A model generated the notes under the pieces. It made no database searches, was not told the DNA's origin, and worked only from the letters and a program-made list of their open reading frames with translations. Both the position numbers and the translations under genes were made by a program. From contig CAJZBQ010000003.1 of the NCBI GenBank assembly GCA_914767885.1, forward strand, positions 434,001 to 498,000: a stretch of DNA of 64,000 bases, given 5' to 3'. This document shows positions 1-10,840 of this stretch, piece by piece. How positions within the stretch are numbered: the stretch's first letter is position 1; each line of letters opens with the position of its first letter. Source of the DNA: Blepharisma stoltei. Its lineage: Eukaryota; Ciliophora; Heterotrichea; Heterotrichida; Blepharismidae.

Positions 1-428
1 TCATACTAAATCTATTAATTCTATTATTTAATTATTTATAAAAATAAATTAAAATTCAAAGTATTGTGATAAATTTTATATTATTTTAACAAATATTTAA
101 TGATGAAAATAGTTTTGACCTAATTTTTTAGATAGCCATTTAAACAATTTTTATACTGAATCGATTATTTTTTATATAATTCTTCATAAAAATAAACTAT
201 AATTTAGCTTATTGCTCCAAATTATGGCAAAATTAATAATTTTTCTAATTAATTTTGACCTATTTTAATGAAAGCAGTGAAGTAGATAATATTTAAGCAA
301 TTTTTTACACTTTATCGATTATTTTTTAATTATTTCTTCATAAGATATTATTTTGCTCAATTTATATTTATTAAGATTTTAAAAATTTTAAATAAAAATA
401 TTTTAAAACCCTTTAAATTGAACAGGAG
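1..428. repeat. AT-rich degenerate repeat block
   Basis: No gene is visible here. Three degenerate copies of a unit of about 150 bp can be followed by the shared phrase GATTATTTTTTAATTATTTC followed by TTCATAA. The right edge, near 405-428, reads CCCTTTAAATTGAACAG, which resembles the ends of the TGA/TCA-flanked element at 26094-27131, and similar AT-rich text recurs at 26940-27110. This may be a family F element or its remnant beginning outside the window. The assignment is tentative. Confidence 0.35.
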
Positions 429-569
429 AGTAAAAGTTGAAATTTACAGAAGCAAAAATTAGCCACCACCTCGGTAATTTTACACATGAAACTTTTTTGG
501 AAAATTTAGTTAGTTTTAATATCTGAAAAATGATTAGTTTATATAATAAAATCGTAAAAATTGCAATCG

Positions 570-1616
570 TTATGCATTATTTGGTGATCCAGAAAATTCA
601 TCAATTGATGGAGGAGTATATGATACCTCATAAAAAGCGTTCAGTGAATTTCTATATATTCTCGGTGATTTCGAGTGTGTTTTATTTATCGTATCCTCAT
701 ATTTCTTTGATCTAATCGATGAAATTTCAGGGAAAATTGAAGATTTTTTATTTCCGATTACAAAATCTCCATCAAGTTCAGAATCTTTTTGCCTCTTTCT
801 CATAATATTTGTGAATTCATTATAAGGCTCAGAAATGTATTCAAAATTTGTAAAAAATGTTGTATCTTGCTTAATTCTTGATATAAAAGGCTTTGAATTT
901 GACTTGCTGATTTGGCCAGTAGGTGTTACTGCATTTGTATTTCCTATTACACCAGTTGAATTCAAGCTCATCTTCTCATTAAGTGGTTTCTTTGAAAACT
1001 TAAAAGTTAGGGGTCCAATGATTTTGTTTTTATCATTTTTTCTCAAAGTTTGCATAAAATTGGCTCCATGCCAAACGACAGTGGATTTTTGACAGTGTAC
1101 ATTTCATCGAAATACATTTGGTCGAAAAATTTTAAATAGTGTGACATTTGGTCAAAAATTAACGTTTTTTTTCGGTCAAATGTCTCACTATCAAAAAATT
1201 TCAGCCAAAAATAATTCGGTGAAATGGACACTATCAAAAAGACAATGTCATTGGGCCTGCACCCCCATAAAATTTGCTTCATTATAAGGATCATTAATTT
1301 TTTCTCTCATCAAAGATTTTGATCTGAATTTTACTTTTTTCGGGATTGGGCTATGTTTTAGCTCATCCCTGAATCTATAGGACAAAGGAGATACATTTGG
1401 TATAGTCCCATTCTTAATTACTGCTTAATAAATACCCTCATAAAGATCTTCATTAAGACTTGTTTGTTCTCATAAAGCAAGGCGTTCTTTAAACCTATCA
1501 GTTAATAAACTATTTTTTCTTTCCCTAATCTCTTTTAATTTGTCTTTATATTTTTCTTGATACTTCTTGGCTTCCTCGATATTAGATTGCCTTTTATGAA
1601 GATATCGGTTAAACAT
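570..1616 (-). CDS. Hypothetical protein interrupted by a foldback IES
   Basis: I do not recognise the family. The ATG at 1616 opens a basic N-terminal region (MFNRYLHKRQ..., rich in K, E and R and probably helical). One TGA-encoded tryptophan follows, then a 15-nt intron at 1421-1435 (GTATTTATTAAGCAG), then an IES at 1055-1267, and a Ser/Thr/Lys/Pro-rich C-terminal half ending at TAA. With intron and IES removed the length is 819 nt, or 272 aa, and the reading runs ...NEANFMQTLRKND.... No membrane segment or catalytic motif is visible. Low complexity and phosphorylatable residues suggest a cytoskeletal or scaffolding protein, but that is a guess. Confidence 0.6.
1055..1267. mobile_element. 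IES, foldback type, in the gene at 570-1616
   Basis: A TA-bounded insert of 213 bp (second TA at 1268). Almost the whole element is an imperfect inverted repeat: phrases such as ACATTTCATCGAA and ACATTTGGTC on the left half recur in reverse complement on the right. The flanks also share CATAAAATT(G/T)GC, so the direct repeat is longer than TA. Removing it restores the host frame. Confidence 0.75.
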
Positions 1617-1719
1617 AGCTTTTATAATTTTATTTAAATTATGCAAAGTATCAATATAAAATATTCATAATAATTTTAAATTAGATAATCCAAAAAAATG
1701 TGTCATTTAGTTGTTTCTG

Positions 1720-2469
1720 TTACCTATATCTATCAGAATATCGCAGATGAATTAAGCCATCTACGCTGGCTAAGCGTTTGAGGTTTTTCAGGCTTTCGCT
1801 GTAGTTTATATGCAATCCATCTGTTTTATAAATATATATATTTTGGTTTTTAGAAATTCCAAGCATTCTTTTCATAATCAGCACCAGTTGCGTCCCACTG
1901 CATTCTTCAAAGATTTTAACTTTATTCTTTTTTAGACTAGGAATTCTAGAATCATTTTTCGGCATCAATTTAAGTCCTATGAAGCCTTCTTCAACCTGGT
2001 TTGGGATCGGACAAGGCTGGATATATTCATCTAATATGACTGAATCTTCTTTTTTAGTCTGGTTAATAGAATCATATATAAACTTCAAAAAGCCATCATC
2101 TGACTTCAGACGCATATAAAGAGTTTCAATACTTGTGCAGTTTCGGGTCACGCTTTCTCCTTCTAAATACAGATTAATTTGTTCCTTGACTATAAAATAA
2201 ATCATATCAGTCAGATTTACAGGTGTTATTGATTTAGGCAATATGAAAGTCCCTTCTGCTGCCGATGAAATTCTTGAGTTTTTTGCTTTTTCGATGGTGA
2301 TAGGTATATCATCTGGATTTTTTGTAAAGATGCTTTCTTCATTTGCATCAGATCTCGCTGGATAAGTTTTATTTCCCATTTTAATTGCTATATTTTCGAA
2401 TAAGCTTTTTATGAAAGTGAATAGCACACTAAAACGTTTATCAATCCTTTCTGGAAGCTTTAAGCCCAT
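1720..2469 (-). CDS. Hypothetical protein, 249 aa
   Basis: An uninterrupted reading frame from ATG to TAA with coding-like codon use. The protein is mixed alpha/beta in appearance, with several hydrophobic helices (a FIKSLFENIAIKM-type segment near the start) and a C-terminal half ending in an HLRYSDRYR-type basic tail. No signal peptide, zinc ligands or P-loop are visible, and I do not recognise the family. It lies about 100 bp from the start of the gene at 570-1616 and is on the same strand. Confidence 0.6.
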   Translation of the reverse strand: MGLKLPERIDKRFSVLFTFIKSLFENIAIKMGNKTYPARSDANEESIFTKNPDDIPITIEKAKNSRISSAAEGTFILPKSITPVNLTDMIYFIVKEQINLYLEGESVTRNCTSIETLYMRLKSDDGFLKFIYDSINQTKKEDSVILDEYIQPCPIPNQVEEGFIGLKLMPKNDSRIPSLKKNKVKIFEECSGTQLVLIMKRMLGISKNQNIYIYKTDGLHINYSESLKNLKRLASVDGLIHLRYSDRYR

Positions 2470-2624
2470 ACACCTATATTTTATTAATCTCTAACTTCTT
2501 AATAGCAAACTAATATTCAATTTTTTAATATAAAATTATATATATCAGATAATTTTATATAAAAATATATTGAAAGTTCTAGATTGGTTTTCTTCTTTAT
2601 TATATTGAGAAGTAAGTTAGAAGA

Positions 2625-3089
2625 TTAAAAGTCCGCCCTGCGGGCAATACGATTGCATTCTTCTAGAACGCGATTTCTCTCTGCTCCAAGCTCAAATTCA
2701 GTCCCCACATTGAGCATCTCAAAAAATCTTCTATTATGCTGGCTGAATCTTTTGCCGATTTGCCAATAATAAACTACAGGCCAAGCCATAAATAATGGGG
2801 TGAAGACAAGCTTCTTGCGTCTCCAGCTGACCAAAAGTTGTAATGCATTGCCCACAAACATTCCATCGAAAAAGGATCTTAAATTAACTGCGAACCTGTA
2901 TTCTCTTTTTACTATGTAAGCCCAATCTCTCTCTGCATCAGTTTTATAGGTATCTAGATTCTTGTTTAAGGCCCAATCCTTGATAAATTTCATGCGCAAG
3001 TTATCGCATACGTGATCTGCTTCTCTTTGATCATCAGGAGCGAGATCAGTCTTCTCCTTATAGAAGTACTCTTCATCCATTACGCCCAT
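2625..3089 (-). CDS. Hypothetical protein with a hydrophobic central segment, 154 aa
   Basis: A complete short gene. The N-terminal third is acidic and Lys-rich (MGVMDEEYFYKEK...). A central hydrophobic stretch (roughly residues 68-110, including FFDGMFVGNALQLLV and PLFMAWPVVYYW) could form one or two membrane segments. The C-terminus is Arg-rich and helical. Size and layout would fit a small mitochondrial or organellar membrane protein, but no family was recognised. The family C element at 3120-3672 begins about 30 bp upstream of its ATG. Confidence 0.6.
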   Translation of the reverse strand: MGVMDEEYFYKEKTDLAPDDQREADHVCDNLRMKFIKDWALNKNLDTYKTDAERDWAYIVKREYRFAVNLRSFFDGMFVGNALQLLVSWRRKKLVFTPLFMAWPVVYYWQIGKRFSQHNRRFFEMLNVGTEFELGAERNRVLEECNRIARRADF

Positions 3090-3119
3090 GGTATTAAATG
3101 ATAAGCTAAATTATTTAAT

Positions 3120-3672
3120 TAACTCCCCCCCCCATCCTTGATCGAACGACTCGCCGTCGTTCGATCAAGGATGGGGGTTAAAAAAAATTTTATATATAAA
3201 ATAAAAATATATATATATATATTTTTTATTTACTTTTAAATAAGAGTGTTAAGAGTATTTAATAATTATTTTTACAGCAAAAAATTGAATTAATCTCATA
3301 AAAATACCAATTTTTAATATTTTGATTTATTAGTTACCCCTTTAAACTGTATAAATTTTAATTTGTTCCTTATTAAATTAAATTTTTTTTTAAAATTTTA
3401 AAGAATCTCTATTTTATTAGATTATTGAGTTTTTAAGCCCTGATTGATGACTAAATCACTTCGAATGGTTGATTCCGAAGCTTTCTGTCGTCTCAAAGTC
3501 CCTGAAAACAACTTCATTATGCACATCTTCCCAAACTTTTGATGACTAATATATTTTGATATATATAAAATTTTGCATGATATGAAAATCGTTCGATTAA
3601 GGATGGGGGTTTATTTTCCCAATTTTTAGGAATTTTTACAGTCAATCGTTCGATCAAGGATGGGGGGGGGAG
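3120..3672. mobile_element. Family C MITE (IES-like), intergenic
   Basis: A 553-bp element between TA dinucleotides with C/G-run ends and the terminal motif CCATCCTTGATCGAACGA. The left end is a tight hairpin of two facing motif copies. The right end has two spaced copies in the same orientation, separated by the phrase TTTTCCCAATTTTTAGG. Two more copies are at 18466-19016 and 46221-47604. It lies between two genes on the minus strand, so excision cannot be tested by reading frame. Confidence 0.85.
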
Positions 3673-3744
3673 TAAGCTAATATAGTTTGCATTTCCTTAT
3701 AAAATTGTACATTTTTTCGCAGATAAAAAAGATATTTGCTTTGT

Positions 3745-3783
3745 TGGCCTATTAAAGCCTAACTTTAATAATCTAACCTAACC
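3745..3783 (+). repeat. Possible 3'-end fragment of the SINE-like repeat
   Basis: AAAGCCTAACTTTAATAATC followed by TAACCT closely resembles the 3' terminus of the SINE-like copy at 10841-11337 (AAAGCCTGACTTTAATAGCC then TAACCTC). The rest of the element is absent, as expected for a truncated relic. The match is short, so chance is not excluded. Confidence 0.4.
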
Positions 3784-3889
3784 TGCTGGTTTATTGCATT
3801 AATGAAAGCTAAATTTATATTAAATAAAAACCTTCGACAAGATATATGATTCATATAATATTAGATAAAACAAACTAGTTTATTGTGTT

Positions 3890-5522
3890 TTAATCTAAAG
3901 TCGGAACTGGCCAATCATCGCACTCTACGACCATTTTTTTGTGCTCGTTAATTTGGAATTCGTGAAGAGAAGTTTGCATAAGTCTATATTGATAAATCTC
4001 TTGCCTATGTATAAGTCTTTTAAGGAAAAAATATTGGTCACTTGTCATGAATTTAGGGTAAAAATAAGTTTTAAGCTTTTCTATTACTGAATTTTCTGCT
4101 TTGTTAAATAGGTTGGCATCGGTGAAATCGCCATTTTCTATTTCAAGATAAACTTCGGCTGGAATATGAACTATTTTTGTTTCTAAATAATCTTCAAATA
4201 TGTTTTCTGCTAAGTTCGAGCTGCCACTATTAGCAAAAAGTCTGCATTTTAAATAAAATTCAAGCATGCTTAATCCAGAACCACAGTTTATGGATCCAAA
4301 ACTTCGAGTTGTTGTTAATTCTTCAAGTCTTAGGAACTCTTCAAAAGCTTCCAAAGTGGCCGCATTTTGCAATGTCAGCTCTAAAGAGCTTAGCATTTCT
4401 ATCGTGAGAGGCTCAAATAAAGGTTTATTGAAAAACGATCATATAACAGGAACTAATGATGATCTTAACATAAGTAAAATATTTCTTATTACATAAGGAA
4501 TAGCTCAAATAACTTTAGATGATCTAATGTATATGGAAAATGCTGGGGTTAAAAATCAGATAATTCCAACATAGAACAGTTCATTACTCATATTAAAATC
4601 ATCGCTAATATCTTTAATTGCATATATTCCAGCTATCATAATTAATTCTTCAGTAAAACAAACAAATGTGTAAACACAATCAGGAATATCAACCCAATCA
4701 TTTTTCGGTCTGCTTAAATTTAATGGGAAATATTTATCAGCATCTTTTCAAAACAAGCATATAATGCAAGCTGTAATGACTGGTATCATGCAGAAACAAA
4801 GCATTTTTACAAGCCATCTTTGTCGAGTTCTATGAATATTTTGTTTAAATCGATTATTTTGTATTTCTCAGTCTTTATCTAGCTCCCCTCCATGATCGAA
4901 CAAAACAATTGGAAAACCCCTATTTTTGCCCCAAAAACCTATGAGCGAACAAAATGTTTGAAATGTATATATTTTTTATGAAAAAACATTTTTGATATAT
5001 AAGTGATAATTAGTATAACGAAATCTCTAGCTAGTTCTTGCTTAATTTTAAATGATTTCGAAAATAAATTTTTCAAATTAAATAAATATTCGCTTGCGAA
5101 TTGGATTTTTTCAAATTTCGAAAAAAAAATTTACTATAAAATTTATTTATAAATTTTCAAAAATAAAGATTAACCCCTTGTGAGCGAACAAAATTATTTT
5201 GTTTGCTCGTAAGGGGTAAGTGGAAAATAAAATACAATCTATAGCATCTCAAAATATAGGGAAAATACACAAGATAATGAGCTATTAAAGCTGCGACTTG
5301 ATAGAGCCGATTTTCATAATAGTCAAGTTCATATGGGTTGAGATATCCTTCTATTATAATTGGAAATGTTAATAAAGTCTCCAATAAGTTTGATCAATGT
5401 GTAATATAAATCAATACAGGAGATCTAGATTTTATATTCCTCTCTTTTCTTCTTTTGTAGAGCATTATCCCAATCCCTACATAGACTAAAAATGCAAATG
5501 CTACGATAATATATAATAGCAT
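3890..5522 (-). CDS. Seven-transmembrane receptor with C-terminal RGS domain
   Basis: After removing the family A IES (4880-5216) the gene is 1,296 nt, or 431 aa. The ATG at 5522 begins with a membrane helix (MLLYIIVAFAFLVYVGIGIM), and further hydrophobic helices follow, including PYILRCYRLYFIF, ALFC-type, CMIPVITACIICLF and FYVGIIWFLTPAF. Six TGA codons fall at plausible Trp positions. The last 170 residues form an RGS domain (ATLEAFEEFLRLEEL, LEFYLKCRLFA, then a Tyr-Phe-rich terminal helix). This arrangement, a 7TM region fused to RGS, is known from plant AtRGS1 and from amoebae and ciliates, where it accelerates G-alpha GTP hydrolysis at the membrane. The join at the IES reads ...LYFIFHLDKDWEIQNN..., which supports exact excision. 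Confidence 0.8.
4880..5216. mobile_element. Family A IES in the 7TM-RGS gene
   Basis: A 337-bp insert between TA at 4880 and TA at 5217. It starts CTAGCTCCCCTCCATGATCG and ends with the facing pair GAGCGAACAAAAT / GTTTGCTCG. The terminal motif is diverged from the family consensus, suggesting an older insertion. Deletion joins the two halves of the receptor in frame. Confidence 0.85.
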
Positions 5523-5670
5523 TTATTAAGTAGAGAAATTATTAAAAGGAGTAATGAAATAAAGAAAAACAAAATAATTTTATAGAGTTCTTTATAATTA
5601 AATGCTAAAAATTAGTTTTTATAATAGGTGAAAATATGACATGATTTTTTTACTAATCTCTTGTTTAACA

Positions 5671-6171
5671 ATAGCGTTTTAAACGGTAGCACGTGCCAGC
5701 CTGCCCTCTTGGCACAGCAGTCCGAACCTTAAGTCCACGGAGAAATGAATGGAATTGAAGCTGAGGAACAAGTGCAGCCTCAGCAAATGAGTATCCAATA
5801 GGTTTTGGCTGCTTTTTTGTGGTTGTAAATGGAGGTGCTCAGCAATATCTTTCGGACCCTGGGCATCTTCTACCAAGAAACCAGGCTTTCTGCCCGGCCA
5901 TAGGGAACAGTCTTTTTCCTGTAGCCACCAAAGAAAGGCACTCTACTCTGACACCCGATAGATTCCAAGGAGCTAATCCCTGGAATCAAGTTGCTCCTCA
6001 TCACATGTCGCAGGGTCGCAGAAATCCATGAGCCGCCCACTCAAGATCGAAGCCTCAACGAAAATAGGAGACAACTTACCGGTTACGGCTAGACCTATTG
6101 GGAACCTCCCATATGGTCTATGGTTGCTGCGTCACCAATATAGCTAGTGCCTATCTTTAGCAATCCTAATC
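5671..6171 (+). repeat. SINE-like retroposon, copy 1
   Basis: A 501-bp, comparatively GC-rich insert flanked by the 13-bp direct repeat CTCTTGTTTAACA (5658-5670 and 6172-6184). It shares most of its length with copies at 10841, 49643, 53878 (reverse) and 63686. Near the 5' end, TTGGCACAGCAGTCC resembles a pol III A box; the copy at 10841 shows TTCGAGTC, a B-box core, about 45 bp further on. A tRNA-derived SINE is therefore plausible. No coding frame is shared between the copies. Confidence 0.75.
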
Positions 6172-6299
6172 CTCTTGTTTAACATTTAAATTTTAAAATC
6201 AGACTAATTTATAAGATAAAATATATGACTCGACTAACGCAAATTTTCATTTATTGTTTTTTTAGTTGAAATATCCTATATTCAATTCTAATAATTTAA

Positions 6300-7205
6300 A
6301 TGCATCAGCACTCTGTGAATTTACGACTTCCACTGCTTGAAAATGAGGAGATAAGAGCTCTAACAGATCGTCCCTGTTCACATACAAATAAACTCGTTGA
6401 AGAAGCCTTTTTTTCAAGCCGAACTCAGAATAAAGACCTTGATGAGTCTGATTGGAGTTCTATCAGTCTTCTTCAAAAAGAAATAAAAGAAGCGTCTAAT
6501 GCTTTAAAAGGATATGACTGGCATAAGAAAAAAGTTTCACATTTTAATCCTGATGCTCGATACCCCTCAAGCGGAAAAATTCAAATTCCAAAAATTGAAA
6601 AACTGGAAAGAGAGTTAAAAGAAAAACAGAAAATTATCAATGAATTGAGAAAAAAAAATTATGAGCTTGAAAGAGCTATCAGAGAGCTACAGTATGATAA
6701 GTAAGAGTAAGATAGAGAAGAGCTTACTAAAATCAATTTAAAATTGAGCAATGAGCTGAACGAAGCAATTATAGCGTGTCAAAAAAAATCTGTAAGAATA
6801 AATTAGAAAACGATAGACAAGGATGAGAAAAAATTACCAGATATTTTGAAATATACACACTTTTTGATGAAAAGTTTAAAAGAAAATAATGAGTTTAGGA
6901 TATTATTTGAAGACAGAATTACACCGACAAATTATTTATCTTTTATTATGGAAGAGAAATATGACACAGCTTTGCTGATATCATTGCAAATTTTAAGCGA
7001 TGTAATCGTACATTTGATGCCTCTACAGTTGTCATCGAAAGAATATGAAAGTGAGGATAAAAATTATGAAAACAAAAATGAAGACGTGAGCATGACAATT
7101 ACATCTGACGACAGTAGCTTGATATTTCATCAAATAGATGCACAAAGCCAACGAATGGTGAAATTGAATCAAGAAATTGCTCATGCGATGGGTAAAATAA
7201 AATAA
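6300..7205 (+). CDS. Coiled-coil protein with two 15-nt introns, 291 aa
   Basis: The ATG at 6300 starts a short globular N-terminus followed by a Lys/Glu-rich coiled coil (EKLERELKEKQKIINELRKK region). Two introns of exactly 15 nt are visible: 6701-6715 (GTAAGAGTAAGATAG) and 6792-6806 (GTAAGAATAAATTAG). Removing both fuses three open segments into 876 nt. The C-terminal part is acidic and ends AHAMGKIK. No specific family was recognised. Coiled-coil proteins of this kind are common in ciliate basal bodies and axonemes, but nothing here shows the location. Confidence 0.7.
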
Positions 7206-7265
7206 AATTATATTAAGCAGGATTATTTATCAAAATCTTTTGTTTTTGCATTTTTCTTGATGAAA

Positions 7266-9628
7266 TTAAAAAAGGTTCTTACAAAAAATGCAGGTTTCTG
7301 CACACTTCTTATGAGTATGATGTCCGCATCTTCTTAATATAAATGGAAATCCCTCAAGCGGCCCTGCACATTTTTGGCACAGGAATGTTTCATCGATTAC
7401 ATAAGGCTGTAAAATTTCTTCATATAGCATTTTGAAATATTCTGGGATTTCTTTTTTAGCAGATCTTGAAGCTGCAGTATAAGCTTTCAAATAGCTTCCT
7501 AAAGACATTATTAGATTTTTTATTTCGTCATCACATCCTTCAATATCAATTTCTTGGATAAATTCAACTGGGTTTGGATGGTATTTTAAAGCCCCAATAA
7601 CTGCTTTTTTCTTTGTGAAATTATCTTTTGCTTCAGAAAATGTTTGCTTCCACAATTCTGGAAATTGACCAATATGTTTTAGTCTTAAATCGAAATTATC
7701 AACCAAATCTTCATATTTAATTTTTTCTTTTTTCACCTTAAAATACTCACTTGCTTTGGTTTTATCAATTTCAAATAAAATTGAGATATAAGAAGGATTG
7801 CTTCCAACAAATTCAATTGTATCTGGGTGTTCACTTACTCCCCCTCCGTGAGCGAACAAAACCATTAGAAAATCCCTATTTTGTGCCCAAAAACCCACCC
7901 TCTGAGCGAACAAAAATTTTTCTATTAAAAAATTTTTTATGGTGAAAAATTTTGATATATAAGTGATAATTAGTATAATGAAATCTCTGGCTAATTCTGT
8001 TTAATTTTAAACAAATTGCGTTTTAAAACATAAATTGGCAATTAAATTAATATTTACTTTCCAATTTTTGCGAATTAGGATTTTAAAACAATGGTGTGAC
8101 CTTACTTCTAACGAAATTTCCAAAGCTTCAATGATTTTTCCATGCTTTAAAAAATAGCTGTTAACTTCATCTTGAAAGAGTTTTGGAATGCTTTTATACA
8201 AGAAAACCGCTTTTGTTACAACATGTGGAGGGATTTTGTCTATAATATACTGAAACTGTATTAGTTCTTTATGATCAAGCACCTGTGTGAGTATTTCTTC
8301 AAGCATTTTTTCATCTTCAGGAAGAGGCATATTCATAACTATCAGACACACCATTTTCTTTAACAAAAATTCTTGAATAATAAAATTCCATACTTGAGAA
8401 CTATAAGGAATACCAATGGCAAGCTGCGAGGCTTCATGCATCGAATTATTTTGAATAAGACCGACAACTTGCGATTCCATTATTGGAATCCTGTCAAGTT
8501 TGAATTTGCTTGCAAGCTCATATGCTTGATTATATTTCTTCTTTTCAATCAAATGAAGCAGCTTATCTTTTGCTGTTAAAGGTGAAATTTTATAAATTTC
8601 AGTTTCTCCAACTAAATAAAAAGGTGAGTTAGATTGATTGTAAGACAGGAGAAACTTATTAACAGGGGCTTTTGCAGCAAATGTTAATTCTTGTTGCAAG
8701 GAGTACACCGATAAATTATTGGTATCAATTTCTAATAAATATAATTGATTAAATGACCCAATTGCTATAGGAATTGTAGATGTCATTATTGATTTTATAT
8801 GCCTAAAAGTATCAAAGCCTTGATTTTGAGAATATTCCAGCACATGAACAGCAGTCCCAGCTGACACAAAGCACATAGCAGCTGATGCCCAATGTATCAA
8901 GCATTTCGAGTTATCAGCAATAGTAAGTGAATGAGTAGTTTTTTCTTGCAATAAATTAAAGAACTCTACTTTCGAATTCAATGAGAAACAAACTAAATGG
9001 TGATGAATTATCATATCGTTATTTGCAGATTTTTGAACTTTACCACCTAAGTGTGGAATCTTTTCCGTGTGTGAAAAGAGGATTCCACATGTGAAATCAA
9101 AAGGGCTTCACATGTGGAATCCTCTTTTCACACACGGAAAAGATTCCACACTTAGGTGGTAAAGTTCAAAAATCTGCAAATAACGATATCTTTCAGCCCA
9201 TTAATTCCACTTTTCACAGCTCTTTTTGAAACTCTTACTCATCCTTTTTGCATTAAAATTAATTCTGTTTCAGTCGCACAAATAATTGCTAATTGCCCCA
9301 AATCTTTATTAGCAATCCCGACTTTCATAGGATTCGCAACATCGACATTCATTACCTCTGCCGCTTGTTCTGAATCATACGCAATAACCTTATTTTCAGT
9401 GCAGCAAGCTACCAAATTTCCTTGAGTTGCTACATGTTTGATTTTCGTATATGGGCCGATCAATTCTGCTTCTTTTGCTTGTATGTTTAGTAAATGAATA
9501 AAACCTTTATTTGTCCCCAGTGCTACATATTTCTGAGATATAGCTGCAGAAGTGATTATGTCGTCCTGCCTAATCAGCTCTTGTGAAAAAGCTTGGGCAT
9601 AAACAGCAAAAGTAAACAATTCGACCAT
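7266..9628 (-). CDS. Vps41-like HOPS subunit, two IESs
   Basis: Removing IESs 7836-8102 and 9014-9186 leaves 1,923 nt, or 640 aa. The N-terminal 300 residues look like a WD/beta-propeller (AAISQKYVALGTNKGFIHLL). The middle is helical clathrin-heavy-chain-repeat-like (YELASKFKLDR, LFQDEVNSYFLKHGK). The C-terminus is a RING-like finger (CQKC...CGHHTHKKC...CIFC). This order matches Vps41, a subunit of the HOPS tether that drives fusion of late endosomes with vacuoles; the length is somewhat below the usual 800-900. Vps18 or Vps8 are alternatives because they share the architecture. Both junctions restore frame: ...GLKDMIIHHHL... and ...ISLEVSEHPDTIEF.... Confidence 0.68.
7836..8102. mobile_element. 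One-ended family A IES in the Vps41-like gene
   Basis: A 267-bp insert (TA at 7836 and 8103). The left end is a canonical family A terminus with its second motif copy near 7900, but the right end stops within internal family sequence (GCGAATTAGGATTTTAAAAC) and lacks the terminal hairpin. The host frame is nevertheless restored exactly. Confidence 0.8.
9014..9186. mobile_element. Palindromic IES in the Vps41-like gene
   Basis: A 173-bp insert lying within a perfect inverted repeat at 9013-9189: two 83-bp arms around an 11-bp spacer (9096-9106). The TA boundaries (9014 and 9187) sit one base inside the palindrome. Deletion joins ...GLKD to MIIHHH... in frame. It shares no ends with families A-D. 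Confidence 0.85.
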
Positions 9629-9640
9629 TTTTTTATATTT

Positions 9641-10423
9641 TTACAATGTGTTATCATTATCTCCCTTACCACAAGAATTATTTCTGTTGATGAGATTCAA
9701 TGCGTCTTCCATTGAAAGTCGTTTGTCCTGGTTAGGTTCTAACATCCCTAAAATTGCTTCCTTTATATTGCTGCAAAAATCTAATTTGTTGAGTTGTTCC
9801 TCTACGAATTTCCGAACAAAATTATCATCTCTCCTGTTTAAATCTGGAAACCTTACACCGCATAAGAGCTCCAAAAAGGTTTTTCCTAACGCCCAAACGT
9901 CTTCCTTTTTTGCGTCAATCCTACCATTTCACAGCCCTCCTTCGTAGTGCATAATATAAGCTCTGCTCATATATGATTTTGTTCCTCGGTTAATTTGTAA
10001 TTCGTATTCTTCGTTTATAGAGGCGGCTTCTCCAAAGTCTCCGATCTTGAATTTTCCATCGTGATAGAAAATATTTGAAGGTTTAAGGTCTCTATGGACT
10101 ATATCTGAATCATGGAGAATTTTCATTGTGTTCAATGTGGACTTTATAAGATCTTCCAATTTTTTGGATTTTCCTTTGAAATCGTAATCTTCTGTTGTAT
10201 ATCGGCATCGTTGAAGTAAAATCCCAGGCTCACCATTATAGCTATTTGCACCTAAAATTTTAACAACCCCTCCCGGGCATAGTTTGAAAGCTTTCATATG
10301 TATTCGAGCTTCGTTGATGGATCCTTCGTGGTAAAGCTTTAAAACGAGTTTGCCGTATTGTTTAGAGTTTAAAAAGTATAACTTTGTGCCATTTGTAACT
10401 AATGAATATGCTAATTCAATCAT
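9641..10423 (-). CDS. Small serine/threonine protein kinase, 260 aa
   Basis: One TGA (near 9930, GGLWNGRIDAKKEDVWALG) must be read as Trp to join two open segments. Catalytic-domain landmarks are clear: an N-lobe lysine (LVLKLYHEG), HRDLKPSN in the catalytic loop, DFGEA in the magnesium loop, the DVWALG helix F aspartate and a C-lobe ending in EPNQDKRLSMEDAL. The glycine-rich loop is not obvious and the activation segment has SYMSRAY in place of a classical APE. The protein is essentially a kinase domain alone. The substrate is unknown. It lies 12 bp upstream of the Vps41-like start on the same strand. Confidence 0.82.
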
Positions 10424-10840
10424 CTATAATTTTAATATATGCTGGGATTAGCTGAATTCTACATGAAAAAGGAAGTTTATTATAATTTCTGAGGATAAAA
10501 AGGGGCACTGAAAATATTGAGATTGGAGATCATTTATCAAAATTATTCTGAGTAGGCATAATTATATGTAAAAAGGGATAAAGTAATAGAGATTATTAAA
10601 ATGGGCGTTTTAAAATCTTTTAAATTAGATTGGCTAGATTCTTTTTAAGAATATATGGCTATTTCATGATTATTTTCAAGTATAGGTATTTGGAATTTGA
10701 AAATTAAGACTTGTATGGAAATCAGAAAAAAAAGATTTTTAAAAAAAGAATGAAACTGCAATCGTCAAAGAAGAACACTGCTAAGGTGCAAAATTTTATT
10801 AGTTTAACTTAAATTATTATAGAGTAGCTCCCTGCCAGCC

